Shown piece after piece: positions 8,063 to 16,686 of a stretch of DNA of 64,000 nt. Position numbers and translations under genes: made by a program. The notes beneath the pieces are model-generated. The model did no database searches and had not been told where the DNA came from. It was given only the letters and a program-made list of their open reading frames with translations. Position 1 is the first letter of the stretch. Every line of letters begins with the position of its first letter. Source of the stretch: Sagittula sp. P11. GTDB taxonomy: Bacteria; Pseudomonadota; Alphaproteobacteria; Rhodobacterales; Rhodobacteraceae. The stretch lies in NCBI RefSeq assembly GCF_002814095.1, contig NZ_CP021915.1:186001-250000 (forward strand). Direction: 5' to 3'.

Positions 8063-9204
8063 GTTTACGGGGAAAAGCCGCCATCGTCGGTGCAGCGCTG
8101 GCAGGCTGCGGCGAGGCCCATGGCAAAAGCTCGATGGAGATCACAATCGAGGGGGTGCACGGCGCGCTTGCCGATGCGGGGATCGCACTTGGCGAGGTCG
8201 ATGCCGTTGCCACCTGCCAGCCGCTGGATATGCTGTCGGGTCTTACACTGGCGCAGGAATTGGGCTTGAACCCCAGGTTCACGATGAACAACCGCATGGG
8301 CGGCTCGTCGTTCCTGTCGCACACGCTCTGGGCCGCGATGCTGCTCGAATTGCGGCTCGCTGATACCGTGTTGATCTGCTACGGATCGAACCAGCGCACC
8401 GCCTCGGGCAAGCTGATGACTGCGCTTGGCCTGCCGACCTACGAGGCCCCCTACCGACCGTTGTTCCCGCTGTCGTCCTATGCGCTGGCCACAGACCGTC
8501 ACATGACGCAATTCGGCACAACGCGCGAACAGCTGGCCGACGTGGCGGTGGCGGCCCGGGCCTGGGCCCAAAAGAACCCCGACGCTTTCATGCGCGATCC
8601 TCTGACGCGCGAGGATGTCATCGCCTCGCGGCCGGTTTCCGACCCTCTGCGGGTGCGCGACTGCTGCCTTGTGACCGATGGCGGTGGCGCGATTGTGATG
8701 CGCCGGGCCGAGACGGCCAAGGATCACCCCAGACCTCCGGTGTATTTGCTGGGCGGCGGCGAGGGCACGACGCACCGCGACATCTCCGAAATGGCGGACC
8801 TGACCGTGACCGGCGCTGCGCAATCAGGGCGAACGGCCATGGACATGGCGGGTGTCAAACCCGCGGACATCGACGTGGTCCAGCTCTACGACGCGTTCAC
8901 CATCAATGTGATCCTTTTTCTAGAAGATCTGGGCTTTTGCAAGAAAGGCGAAGGCGGTGCGTTTGTGGCGAACGGCGGCATCGCGCCTGGCGGCCACCTG
9001 CCGGTCAATACCAATGGTGGCGGCCTGTCATGCGTGCATCCCGGGATGTACGGCATCTTCACGCTGGTCGAGGCGGTGCGGCAACTGCGCGGCGATGCTG
9101 GCGATCGCCAGATCGGCAGTGCCGAACTGGCCCTGGCCCACGGCAACGGCGGTGTCCTGTCCAGCCAGGTGACGAATATCCTGGGCACCGAAGCCACCCT
9201 CTGA
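8059..9204 (+). CDS. Thiolase-like protein (Ltp/SCP2-thiolase type), probable aldolase
   Basis: A 381-aa thiolase-superfamily protein of the SCP2/Ltp branch. At the position of the thiolase nucleophile the sequence is NNRMGGSSFLSH (residues 77-88) with no Cys, and the C-terminal CGGG motif is replaced by AHGNGG (residues 360-365). The His of VHPGMYG is retained, and Tyr277 (LYDAFT) and Tyr331 (GMYG) could match the tyrosines proposed for Ltp2 retro-aldolases. I therefore infer C-C cleavage by retro-aldol chemistry, or a non-thiolytic reaction, in complex with the DUF35 protein. The start is a TTG overlapping the previous stop, with AGAAGGAG 7 nt upstream. Confidence 0.8.
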   Translation: MSLRGKAAIVGAALAGCGEAHGKSSMEITIEGVHGALADAGIALGEVDAVATCQPLDMLSGLTLAQELGLNPRFTMNNRMGGSSFLSHTLWAAMLLELRLADTVLICYGSNQRTASGKLMTALGLPTYEAPYRPLFPLSSYALATDRHMTQFGTTREQLADVAVAARAWAQKNPDAFMRDPLTREDVIASRPVSDPLRVRDCCLVTDGGGAIVMRRAETAKDHPRPPVYLLGGGEGTTHRDISEMADLTVTGAAQSGRTAMDMAGVKPADIDVVQLYDAFTINVILFLEDLGFCKKGEGGAFVANGGIAPGGHLPVNTNGGGLSCVHPGMYGIFTLVEAVRQLRGDAGDRQIGSAELALAHGNGGVLSSQVTNILGTEATL

Positions 9205-9224
9205 ACAGACGAAGGAAGCAATGA

Positions 9225-9250
9225 AGCGGCCCTTCTTGCGAAGGGCCGCT
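9225..9250. terminator. Bidirectional hairpin between convergent operons
   Basis: A perfect 11-bp stem (AGCGGCCCTTC pairing with GAAGGGCCGCT) around the loop TTGC lies between the ends of the plus-strand thiolase operon and the minus-strand DctP gene. No long T tract follows on either strand, so termination may be only partly intrinsic. The position between convergent stops is the main support. Confidence 0.75.
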
Positions 9251-9272
9251 GTGTATTCAGGCCTGAAACGGC

Positions 9273-10406
9273 TCAGTTCGGGTAGGTTGCGAAGTCGATC
9301 TTGGAATAAATCTCCTGACGCAGAAGGTCTGCATAAGGCTGATGATTGTCCCGGATCGGTTGCAGCGGCTCAACCAGACCGTGCCATTTCTCGATCAGCT
9401 CGCGATAGGTTGCGATCAGCGGTTCCGGATCTTCGATGCCGCGTTCCTCGCGCGAGATGCGGGCGATCTCTTCAAGATCGGCGGTGCGGAAATCAATGAG
9501 ATCCTGAAGAAACTCAGGCGACGGCTGGTGTACCTGCAGGCCAAGCCCACCCGCCTCTTTCAGCACGTCGAGATCGTCGGTTTCGTAGTACACCTCGGTC
9601 TGCGCCACGGCCTCGGGTATGTTCTTGACGAATTGCTCGCGTTGCTCCGGCGAAAGTGAGATCCAGAATTTCGGGCCGGCGGCAAAGATCGAACCGGAAT
9701 GATAGGTGCCCAACGGCAACTCCGTCAGGTGCTTGGCAACCTCGATCAGACTGTGCCCCTTGAGCGCACCGACCGGCTGCACCGCAGCGGTGACGACACC
9801 GTGGCTCATCGTGTCGTACATCTCGCTCGACGGCACGTTTACCGGCTCTGCCCCAAGGCGTGTCGCCCAGCGGTCCCAGACCGACCCGCCCGTGCGCAGC
9901 TTGACCCCTTGCATATCGCTGATTTCGACGATCGGCTTGGTGGTCAGCAATACATAAGGCGCAGTGCTGATCCCGCTCAGCGCCACCATGCCGTTCTTTG
10001 CGAACTCGTCCTTGCACGGCTGGCAGTGCAGCATCACGAATTCGCTGGTCGCGCCGGCCATGGCATAGTGGTCCTCGCCCAAAAGAGCGAGATCGGCGAC
10101 GAGCTGCGCATAGGGCATTTCCGACCTGAAATAGGTCAACGCCAGCAGACCTACATCGGCGACGCCGTCGCGCAGGCCGGACAGTGTTGGCTTGGGGCCA
10201 AGCAAGGCGCCGCCGGCAAACAGCTTGAAGTCGAAGGCATCCGGAAATTCAGATTCGGTCATTTCGGCAAAGGCGGCATGGCCACGCGATGTCGCGTGAT
10301 TGGGTGACGTCCAGTTGGATATAGTCACCCGCTTTTCGGCCAGGGCCGGTGTCGCCGCTAGAACGGTCGTCGCCGCCAGCGCGGCAAACGCATTGGTCAG
10401 TTTCAT
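9273..10406 (-). CDS. dctP: TRAP transporter solute-binding protein, DctP family
   Basis: A 377-aa periplasmic binding protein with a signal peptide (MKLTNAFAALAATTVLAATP, cleavage after ALA near residue 23). The mature domain has the DctP pattern: a conserved PYAQL-like region, PIVEISDMQGVKLRTGGS near residue 160 and a long C-terminal helix. DctP proteins bind carboxylic acids, often through an Arg such as that in KLRTGG. GGAGGAG lies just before the ATG. It is the last gene of an operon that also encodes DctQ and DctM, a second TRAP system besides the TAXI one. Ligand unknown; an intermediate or substrate acid of the ACAD/CaiB operon is likely. Confidence 0.88.
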   Translation of the reverse strand: MKLTNAFAALAATTVLAATPALAEKRVTISNWTSPNHATSRGHAAFAEMTESEFPDAFDFKLFAGGALLGPKPTLSGLRDGVADVGLLALTYFRSEMPYAQLVADLALLGEDHYAMAGATSEFVMLHCQPCKDEFAKNGMVALSGISTAPYVLLTTKPIVEISDMQGVKLRTGGSVWDRWATRLGAEPVNVPSSEMYDTMSHGVVTAAVQPVGALKGHSLIEVAKHLTELPLGTYHSGSIFAAGPKFWISLSPEQREQFVKNIPEAVAQTEVYYETDDLDVLKEAGGLGLQVHQPSPEFLQDLIDFRTADLEEIARISREERGIEDPEPLIATYRELIEKWHGLVEPLQPIRDNHQPYADLLRQEIYSKIDFATYPN

Positions 10407-10429
10407 GTGGTCTCCTCCTCTTTTTCAAG

Positions 10430-10449
10430 ACCCCGCTATTGCGCGGGGT
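10430..10449 (-). other. Intercistronic hairpin between dctM and dctP
   Basis: A 7-bp stem (ACCCCGC and GCGGGGT) with a 6-nt loop lies in the 66-nt gap between the large permease and the binding-protein gene, just upstream of the dctP ribosome-binding site. Such hairpins often protect an mRNA end so that the binding protein is made in excess over the permease. That role is inferred from position only. Confidence 0.5.
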
Positions 10450-10472
10450 TCGTCACGGCCGGGATGGCCAAA

Positions 10473-11780
10473 TCAGTTGCCGAGCTCTGGCAGGAACATG
10501 ATCAGTTCGGGAAAGGCGACCATGATGATCAGGACCACCACATCCGCAGCCAAAAACCACAAAACACCCTTGAAAATCAGTGAAATCGGGACCGCATCAC
10601 CGACGATGCCCTTGATCACGAACACGTTCAGCCCCACCGGTGGGGTGATCAGAGCCATCTCGACCAGCTTGGTTGCAAGCACGCCCAGCCAGATCAGGCT
10701 GATATGGTTCGCCTCGTAGATCGGCAGAAGGATCGGCAGCGTCAGCAGCAGGATGCCCAGCGGATCGAGGATCATGCCCAGCAGACAAAAGATCACGGCC
10801 GTGCCGAAAACCAGCATCACATAGCTGGCCCCCATATCAATCACCAGGTCGGTCATCGCTTCGGGGATACCGCTGATCGCCAGAAACCTCGAAAACAGGT
10901 TGGCACCGACCGCGATGATGAAGATCGCCGCAGTCATTTTTGCAGTGTCCATCAGCGCGATCCTGGAAACTTTCCAGTTCAGGGTGCCGCGCGCCGCCGC
11001 AATCACGAAGGACAACGCCGCCCCGACAGCCCCGGCCTGCGTGGGTGTGAATATCCCGGTGAACAGACCGCCGAAAACGCCCACCACCAGCAAGATCACG
11101 GGCCATGTCTCGCTCAGGGCCTCCAGCCGTTCGGACCATGTCGCGCTTTCGTCGAGCGACGGCGCGAGCGCGGGATTGATCCACACACGAACGATGATCA
11201 CGGCCCAGTACCCCAGCATCGTCAGTACGCCCGGCACGATCGCGGCCAGAAACAGCTTGCTGATCGCGACCTCGGCAAAAATACCGTAGATGATCAGAAG
11301 GATGCTCGGCGGGATGAGCGACCCCATGGTGCCGGCTGCGGCAACCACGGCGGTACTCAGCCCGGGATCGTAGTCGCGCTTCAGCATTTCCGGCACCGCG
11401 ATCCGGCCCATTGCCGCGGCGCAGGCCAGGCTGGAGCCGGCCGCCGCCGAAAACAGCGCCGCGCCGCCCACGCTGGCGACCGCCAGCCCGCCCGGCAGGA
11501 ATGACAGCCAGACCCGGGCGGCCTTGAAGATCCCGCGCGTGATGTCGGTCTGGTAACAGACGTATCCCATCAACAGGAACATCGGGATCGAACTGAGGGT
11601 CCAGTGCGCGGCAAAATCATAGGGCACCGCCGTCAGCAGGCCGAAAGCCGCGCCGCTTCCCAGCATCGCCCAGAACCCGAAGAAGGACACGATACCCAGC
11701 GCGACCGCGATCGGAACGCGCAGCAAGACCAGCAGGATGACAGAAACGATGCCGCAAAGGCCGATCTGGAAAAAGCTCAC
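10473..11780 (-). CDS. dctM: TRAP transporter large permease, DctM
   Basis: A 435-aa membrane protein with about 12 hydrophobic segments, the usual size for DctM. Family motifs include GYVCYQTDITRGIF near residue 72, FSAAAGSSLACAAAMG near 110, GTMGSLIPPS near 150 and TPPVGLNVFVIKG near 385. It forms the transport channel with DctQ. AGGAG stands about 9 nt upstream of the ATG, inside the end of dctQ, from which it is separated by 10 nt. Confidence 0.92.
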   Translation of the reverse strand: MSFFQIGLCGIVSVILLVLLRVPIAVALGIVSFFGFWAMLGSGAAFGLLTAVPYDFAAHWTLSSIPMFLLMGYVCYQTDITRGIFKAARVWLSFLPGGLAVASVGGAALFSAAAGSSLACAAAMGRIAVPEMLKRDYDPGLSTAVVAAAGTMGSLIPPSILLIIYGIFAEVAISKLFLAAIVPGVLTMLGYWAVIIVRVWINPALAPSLDESATWSERLEALSETWPVILLVVGVFGGLFTGIFTPTQAGAVGAALSFVIAAARGTLNWKVSRIALMDTAKMTAAIFIIAVGANLFSRFLAISGIPEAMTDLVIDMGASYVMLVFGTAVIFCLLGMILDPLGILLLTLPILLPIYEANHISLIWLGVLATKLVEMALITPPVGLNVFVIKGIVGDAVPISLIFKGVLWFLAADVVVLIIMVAFPELIMFLPELGN

Positions 11781-11790
11781 CGTTCCACTC

Positions 11791-12312
11791 CTATTCGTAC
11801 ATGTCGTGATTGGGGCCGGCCATGCCAGCGTCGGTGAAAGGCCTCTGGATCAGCTTGGCCAGCAAGAGCAGAACCATCAGCCCCGCACCAAGAGGCAGAC
11901 AGAAGCGACCGGGCCAGACGGTCACCGCCGCCATGCCCATGGATTGCTCGCCGATGAGGTATTTTTCGACGGCATCGATCCAGGTCTGCCAGGTGAGCAG
12001 CCCGTAGAACACCGCAGACAGCGCCAGAGCCAGCATGTCGAGAGCGGTCCTCGCCCCCGTCGGGAGCAGATCGTGGATCAGGTCGACCTTGATGTGCTCG
12101 TTGGTGTATTCGACGAAGGGAAGCGGCAGAAAGACCAGCCCGACCATGTAATAATACGACACGTAATCCACCGTGCCCGGCAGGGGCTCGGCGATGAACT
12201 GGCTCAGGATGACATCGAGCGTGACGTGGACCATCATCAGGGCCGCCAGGGCAGTCGCAATATAGGTGATAATCCGCGACACCCTGCCAAGTCGTGCAAT
12301 GACTGTTTCCAT
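11791..12312 (-). CDS. dctQ: TRAP transporter small permease, DctQ
   Basis: A 173-aa protein with four predicted membrane segments (roughly residues 15-37, 50-68, 88-108 and 132-154) and the DctQ-type EYTNEHIKVDLI motif between segments two and three. It pairs with DctM. The ATG at 12312 is preferred over one 45 nt upstream because GGGAAGAG lies 6 nt before it. It follows an enoyl-CoA hydratase gene in the same operon. Confidence 0.88.
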   Translation of the reverse strand: METVIARLGRVSRIITYIATALAALMMVHVTLDVILSQFIAEPLPGTVDYVSYYYMVGLVFLPLPFVEYTNEHIKVDLIHDLLPTGARTALDMLALALSAVFYGLLTWQTWIDAVEKYLIGEQSMGMAAVTVWPGRFCLPLGAGLMVLLLLAKLIQRPFTDAGMAGPNHDMYE

Positions 12313-12353
12313 CACTATCTCTTCCCTGTCGTAAAAAGGGCCAATCCGCTTGG

Positions 12354-13130
12354 TCATACGCCACGGAAAACCGGTTTTCTCTTGCTCAGAAAGGCGTCGA
12401 TGCCTTCGGCGTGATCCGCGCTCTTGATGATTTGCCCCTGAATGATGGCTTCTGTTTCAAGAAAGCTCTCCAGAGACGGTTGCATCGCGGCGCGCATCAG
12501 CCGCTTGGTACCGGCCAGGGCAAAGGTTGGCCCCGCGGCCAGGTCTGTCGCATAGTCCAGGGCCGCCCGGTCGAGGGCATCATCGGGATGAACCTGGCTT
12601 GCCAATCCCAGGCTCAGGGCTTCATCCGCCGGCACCATCCGCGCTGAGAAGGCAAGGTCCGTCGCACGTTGCCGACCGATCAGATTCTGAAGGAAAAACG
12701 CCGCGCCGCCATCGGGGGCCAGCCCGATCTTGCGAAAAACCTGACCGAATCTTGCCGTCTCGGAGAGCAGGATAACGTCGCAGGCGAGCGCCATGCTCAG
12801 ACCGATCCCGACCGCCGGACCGCGCACCGCGGCAACCACAGGCTTCTCGCAATTGAATATGGAAAGGATCATCTGGTGCGCCCTGTACAAGCGCGCCCGA
12901 TCACCCCAGACATCGTCCTTGCCCATGGTCGAAATATCCGCACCCGCACAAAAAGCGCGGCCCTCGGCCCGCAGTAATACGGCGCGAATCCGCGGGTCAG
13001 TTTGGATATCGCGAAACGCGTCCAGGAGTTCGACGCGCATGTCGAGGGTCAGCGCATTCAGCTTGTCGGGCCGGTTCAACGACACGACGGCCAGACCTTC
13101 TGAGTGTTCCACAGTGATATCGCTTGTCAT
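12354..13130 (-). CDS. Enoyl-CoA hydratase/isomerase family (crotonase), PaaG-like
   Basis: A 258-aa crotonase with the oxyanion-hole motifs GRAFCAGADIS near residue 60 and VRGPAVGIGLSMAL near 100. The two catalytic Glu of true enoyl-CoA hydratases are replaced (GQVFRKIG instead of GQPEI, and ATDL instead of AMEM), and the PDGG segment resembles PaaG-type isomerases. It may shift a double bond or act on a hydrophobic ring acyl-CoA rather than hydrate a simple enoyl-CoA. ATG 13130 has AGGGAGGGG upstream, so an N-terminal extension to 13184 is not needed. It joins the upstream ACADs to the TRAP genes. Confidence 0.82.
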   Translation of the reverse strand: MTSDITVEHSEGLAVVSLNRPDKLNALTLDMRVELLDAFRDIQTDPRIRAVLLRAEGRAFCAGADISTMGKDDVWGDRARLYRAHQMILSIFNCEKPVVAAVRGPAVGIGLSMALACDVILLSETARFGQVFRKIGLAPDGGAAFFLQNLIGRQRATDLAFSARMVPADEALSLGLASQVHPDDALDRAALDYATDLAAGPTFALAGTKRLMRAAMQPSLESFLETEAIIQGQIIKSADHAEGIDAFLSKRKPVFRGV

Positions 13131-13158
13131 GACCACCCCTCCCTTTGGCGAAGATTCG

Positions 13159-14313
13159 TCAGTCAGTGAACAGCGCCCGAGCAATCCCGTTCTTATGTAT
13201 CTGGGTCGTTCCCCCGGTGATCGTCAGCATCCGCACATCCCTCACCATCCGCTCCAACGGAAGCGAACCGAAATAGCCGTAGCCACCGAACATCTGCATG
13301 GCGTCATGGGTGACGCGCTGTGCCATTTCGGTGGCCTGAACCTTGGCGATCGAAGACAATGTTGGATCGGGCTGGCCGCGGTCGATCAGCGACAGCGCCG
13401 TATAACACAACGACCGCGCGGCCTCGATCTGCACCTTCATGTCCGACATCATCCATTGCAGCCCCTGCATCTCGGACAGCGCCTTGCCGAATTGCCGGCG
13501 GGTCTTCATGTAGTCGCGTGCAAGGTCGAACGCCCCCTCGGCGACACCAAGCGCCAGTATCCCCATGCCGACGCGCGTGGCGTTATAGACACCCAGCGGG
13601 CGGACAAAGCCGCTGGAGTTGCCGGCCAGCCCTTCGGTCACGACGTTTTCGGACGGCACCCGCACATCGTCGAAATGGATCTCGCATTCGTTGCAGCCGC
13701 GCGCGCCCATCTTCTGTTCAAGAATATGGACCGAAACGCCGGGGCTTTTGCGGTGCACCAAAACGGTTCCGATGCCTCGCGCGCCTTTGCTTTCGCAGAA
13801 CCGAGCATAGACCAGAAGGTAATCGGCCCTGTCGCCGAAAGTGGTAAAGATCTTGCCGCCGTTCAGCACAAACCCGTCCCCGTCCGGGCGCAGCGATGTC
13901 GTCACCGCGGTGGCGTCCGACCCGGCCTCGGGCTCGGACCAGGAGATCGCGCATTCGATCTCGCCCGCGGCGAAGCGGGGCAGGAAAGCCTGCTTCAACG
14001 CCTCGCTGCCGCAGGTGGCGATGATCCGGGGCGAGACGTTCTGATCGTGAACGATCAGCGCGGTATTGAAATCCACCTTGGCCAGTTCTTCGATCACGAG
14101 ATAGCAATCCACCAGCGGCGTACCGCCACCGCCGTATTCTTCGGGAATGGTCATGCCCAGATAGCCAAGCGCGCCCAGGCGATGGTGGTTTTCCTCGGGG
14201 TAGATGCCGTCGCGGTCCCAGCGTGCGGCGCGGTCCCGGAATTCCCCGAGCGCCAGTTTGCGCGCGGCATCCTTGAGAGCGACCTGTTCTGTCGTTAGCA
14301 ACGAGGGATGCAT
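13159..14313 (-). CDS. Acyl-CoA dehydrogenase with atypical active site
   Basis: A 384-aa ACAD with SWSEPEAGSDATAV near residue 124 and MKTRRQFGKALSEMQGLQ near 262. The C-terminal motif is ITGGTTQIHKNG, so Glu is missing at the short/medium-chain position. At the helix-G position, where the neighbouring ACAD has FGPERVG, this one has YNATRVG: Thr instead of Glu. The base is therefore not obvious. The adjacent ACAD (5 nt upstream) has the Glu, so the two may act as a heteromer, or this one may use another base. Domain order and length are otherwise normal. Confidence 0.85.
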   Translation of the reverse strand: MHPSLLTTEQVALKDAARKLALGEFRDRAARWDRDGIYPEENHHRLGALGYLGMTIPEEYGGGGTPLVDCYLVIEELAKVDFNTALIVHDQNVSPRIIATCGSEALKQAFLPRFAAGEIECAISWSEPEAGSDATAVTTSLRPDGDGFVLNGGKIFTTFGDRADYLLVYARFCESKGARGIGTVLVHRKSPGVSVHILEQKMGARGCNECEIHFDDVRVPSENVVTEGLAGNSSGFVRPLGVYNATRVGMGILALGVAEGAFDLARDYMKTRRQFGKALSEMQGLQWMMSDMKVQIEAARSLCYTALSLIDRGQPDPTLSSIAKVQATEMAQRVTHDAMQMFGGYGYFGSLPLERMVRDVRMLTITGGTTQIHKNGIARALFTD

Positions 14314-14318
14314 CCGCC

Positions 14319-15494
14319 CTACCCCCGCCGCTGGTCGAAGCTGTGGCCATAGACCATGGCGGCGATCGTATTGCGCAGGATTTCGACGGTGCCACCGCCA
14401 AGCGCGAAGCCGCGCGCGTCACGCACCATACGTTCCAGCGGGTATTCGCGCGTGTAACCATTGTGACCGTGGATCTGCAGCGCTTCGTTCGTGACCCTCT
14501 GCGCCATTTCGTTGGCGTAAAGCTTGGCCATGGTCGCATCCATCGGATCGGGAAAGCCGTTCGGCGCGGGGTTGGTCGCGGCCCGATAGACCATCAGACG
14601 CGCAGCATGGATCTGTGTGGCCATGTCGGCGATTTTCCATTGCAGGCCCTGGAATTCCTTGATCGGGCGCCCGAACTGATGGCGAATCTCGGAATACGAC
14701 TTTGCAGCATCGAAAGCGCCCTGCGCCAGCCCCACGCACATCGCTGCGTTGCCCACCCGCTCGGGTCCGAAACTGCTCATCAACAGCGCGAAGGAGCGCG
14801 AGCTTTCCGGGTCCCCTTCGACCAGCACATCCTCGGGACCGGCCTTGTAGTTTTCAAGGATAATCTCGGCCTCGGTCAGCCCCCGGCCACCCATCTTCAG
14901 CGATATGTGGCCGATCCGCGCGCCCGGCTTCTTCAGATCGACGACAAAGGCACCAATCCCCTTCGCCCCGCTGGCCTTGCCGAAACGGCAGAAGACCAGC
15001 GCATAATCGGCCACATGGGCGCCCGTGGACCAGCATTTGTTGCCATTCAGCACCCATCCGTCGCCGTCCCTTGTGGCCGTGGTGCGCAGGTCTGTCACCG
15101 CCGACCCCGCCTCTGGCTCGCTGATGGCGATTGCGATGAATTTCTTGCCGGCCGCCATGTCTGGCAGGAACCGCTTTTTCTGCTCGTCGCTGCCCAGAAC
15201 GCTGATTGCCCGGGATGGGCCGTTCAGGTAGAGTTGCGAGACCAGCGCCGTGTTGAAACAGACCCGCGCCATTTCTTCCAGAAACACCGTGCCCTGGATC
15301 ACTGGCGCGCCGGAGCCGCCGTATTCTTCAGGGATGAACATTCCCAGATAGCCAAGTTCGGCCAGCTTGTCGCGGTTCGCGGCTGGAAACTCTTCGGCTT
15401 CGTCCCAATGGGCGGCCCTGGGAGCAAACTCGCGCTCAGCCAGCTTGCGTGCCTCGTTGCGAAAATCCTCCAATTCCGGATCGAGCTTGAACAT
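14319..15494 (-). CDS. Acyl-CoA dehydrogenase
   Basis: A 391-aa ACAD with IAISEPEAGSAVTDLRT near residue 123, the helix-G catalytic Glu in SFGPERVGNAAM near residue 245, and the C-terminal LGGGTVEILRNTIA. The Glu placement is that of isovaleryl- and long-chain-type enzymes, which often accept branched substrates. It lies between a CaiB-type CoA-transferase (1-nt gap) and a second ACAD (5-nt gap), so all three are probably translated together. Confidence 0.88.
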   Translation of the reverse strand: MFKLDPELEDFRNEARKLAEREFAPRAAHWDEAEEFPAANRDKLAELGYLGMFIPEEYGGSGAPVIQGTVFLEEMARVCFNTALVSQLYLNGPSRAISVLGSDEQKKRFLPDMAAGKKFIAIAISEPEAGSAVTDLRTTATRDGDGWVLNGNKCWSTGAHVADYALVFCRFGKASGAKGIGAFVVDLKKPGARIGHISLKMGGRGLTEAEIILENYKAGPEDVLVEGDPESSRSFALLMSSFGPERVGNAAMCVGLAQGAFDAAKSYSEIRHQFGRPIKEFQGLQWKIADMATQIHAARLMVYRAATNPAPNGFPDPMDATMAKLYANEMAQRVTNEALQIHGHNGYTREYPLERMVRDARGFALGGGTVEILRNTIAAMVYGHSFDQRRG

Positions 15495-15495
15495 G

Positions 15496-16686
15496 TCAGT
15501 AGGTGTCCTTTGATTGAGCAGAGGGCAGGTCCTGTTCCAGCGCGGCCAGGATGCGCGCCGTATCGGCGCCTACGGTTGGTGCGGGGATAGGGGCGACCTG
15601 TGGGTGAGCCGCGAAACGCATCGGCAGCCCTGGAACAGGGACCGTGCCCAGGTCTGGATGCGGAAGGTCATGGATCATGCCGCGGGCGCGCATGTCATCG
15701 TCCGACACCACCTCAGCGAGCGTGCGCACCGGGGCGCCCGGCACATGTGCGCTGCTCAGGGCCGCGAAAATCTCGGCGCGGGTCTGACTTGAGGTCCACG
15801 CCGTCACCCAGCCATCGACTTGGGCACGCCGCGCGCAGCGCGCGGGTCCCGCGGCCAGTTCGGGATCTTCGGCCAGATCAGGGCGACCCATGGCCCGGGT
15901 CAGCTGCTGCCAGTGGCGATCATTCAGGCACATGATGGCCACCTGCCCGTCGCGCGCCGGAAACAGGTCGTAGGGTGCGACCTTGAGCACGGCCTGACTG
16001 TTGCCGGCCCGGTCGGCGAACCCGTCAGGCGCCAGCAGATAGCTTGCGATATTCGACGCCAGCGCGTGGTGCGTGACGTCCTGCATCGCGATCTGGACAA
16101 AGTCCCCGCGCCCTGTCGCGCCGCGCGCATGCAACGCCGCCATAATGCCACCAAAAAGGTGGATACCGCCCAGAAAATCGGTGATCGCTGCGCCGCATTT
16201 CACCGGCGGACCATCGGGAAACCCGGTCACCGACATCAGCCCGGTCAGGGCCTGAATAGGAAAATCCATCGCCGGCGCATCGCGATAGACGGAATCGGCC
16301 GCGTAACCCTTTCCTGACCCCATGACCAGGCGCGGATTGCGGGCACAGAGTGTTTCCCACCCCAGCCCCAGTTTCTCCATCGTACCGGGACGGAAATTCT
16401 CGATTAGAACATCGGCCGAATCTGCCAGCGCCAGCAGGGCGCTGCGCCCGCCCTCGGACCCCAGATCAAGCGTCACGCTCTGTTTGCTGGAATTGAGCAT
16501 CATCGCTGCGGGGTTCTCGCGCCCGCCCGCGATGCCGCGGATACTGTCGCCGCCGGGCGGCTCGACCTTGATGACCTCGGCCCCCATGAGCGCGAACATC
16601 AGACCGCAATAGGGCCCAAGGTAGACCTGCCCGAGGTCGATCACCCGAAGACCGGCCAGCGGGCCACAATCGGGCGCCGCGTTCAT
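15496..16686 (-). CDS. CaiB/BaiF family (class III) CoA-transferase
   Basis: A 396-aa protein with the family N-terminus LAGLRVIDLGQVYLGPYCG, then GAEVIKVEPPGGDSIRG near residue 48. The predicted catalytic Asp of class III CoA-transferases falls in the AMDFPIQALTGLMSVTG segment near residue 155. These enzymes move CoA from one acid to another through an enzyme-bound acyl anhydride. The ATG at 16686 overlaps the stop of the upstream crotonase gene (ATGA), which fixes the start. It may activate the substrate imported by the downstream TRAP system. Confidence 0.87.
   Translation of the reverse strand: MNAAPDCGPLAGLRVIDLGQVYLGPYCGLMFALMGAEVIKVEPPGGDSIRGIAGGRENPAAMMLNSSKQSVTLDLGSEGGRSALLALADSADVLIENFRPGTMEKLGLGWETLCARNPRLVMGSGKGYAADSVYRDAPAMDFPIQALTGLMSVTGFPDGPPVKCGAAITDFLGGIHLFGGIMAALHARGATGRGDFVQIAMQDVTHHALASNIASYLLAPDGFADRAGNSQAVLKVAPYDLFPARDGQVAIMCLNDRHWQQLTRAMGRPDLAEDPELAAGPARCARRAQVDGWVTAWTSSQTRAEIFAALSSAHVPGAPVRTLAEVVSDDDMRARGMIHDLPHPDLGTVPVPGLPMRFAAHPQVAPIPAPTVGADTARILAALEQDLPSAQSKDTY

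Noticed and set aside
9221-9499. Small plus-strand gene after the thiolase-like gene, preceded by GAAGGAAG
   Set aside because: Its first codons form the arm of the terminator hairpin, and the rest is antisense to dctP; no homology is apparent.
12793-14298. A 501-codon plus-strand frame over the crotonase and ACAD genes
   Set aside because: Antisense shadow of genes with strong motifs, ribosome-binding sites and operon spacing; no domain is seen in the frame itself.
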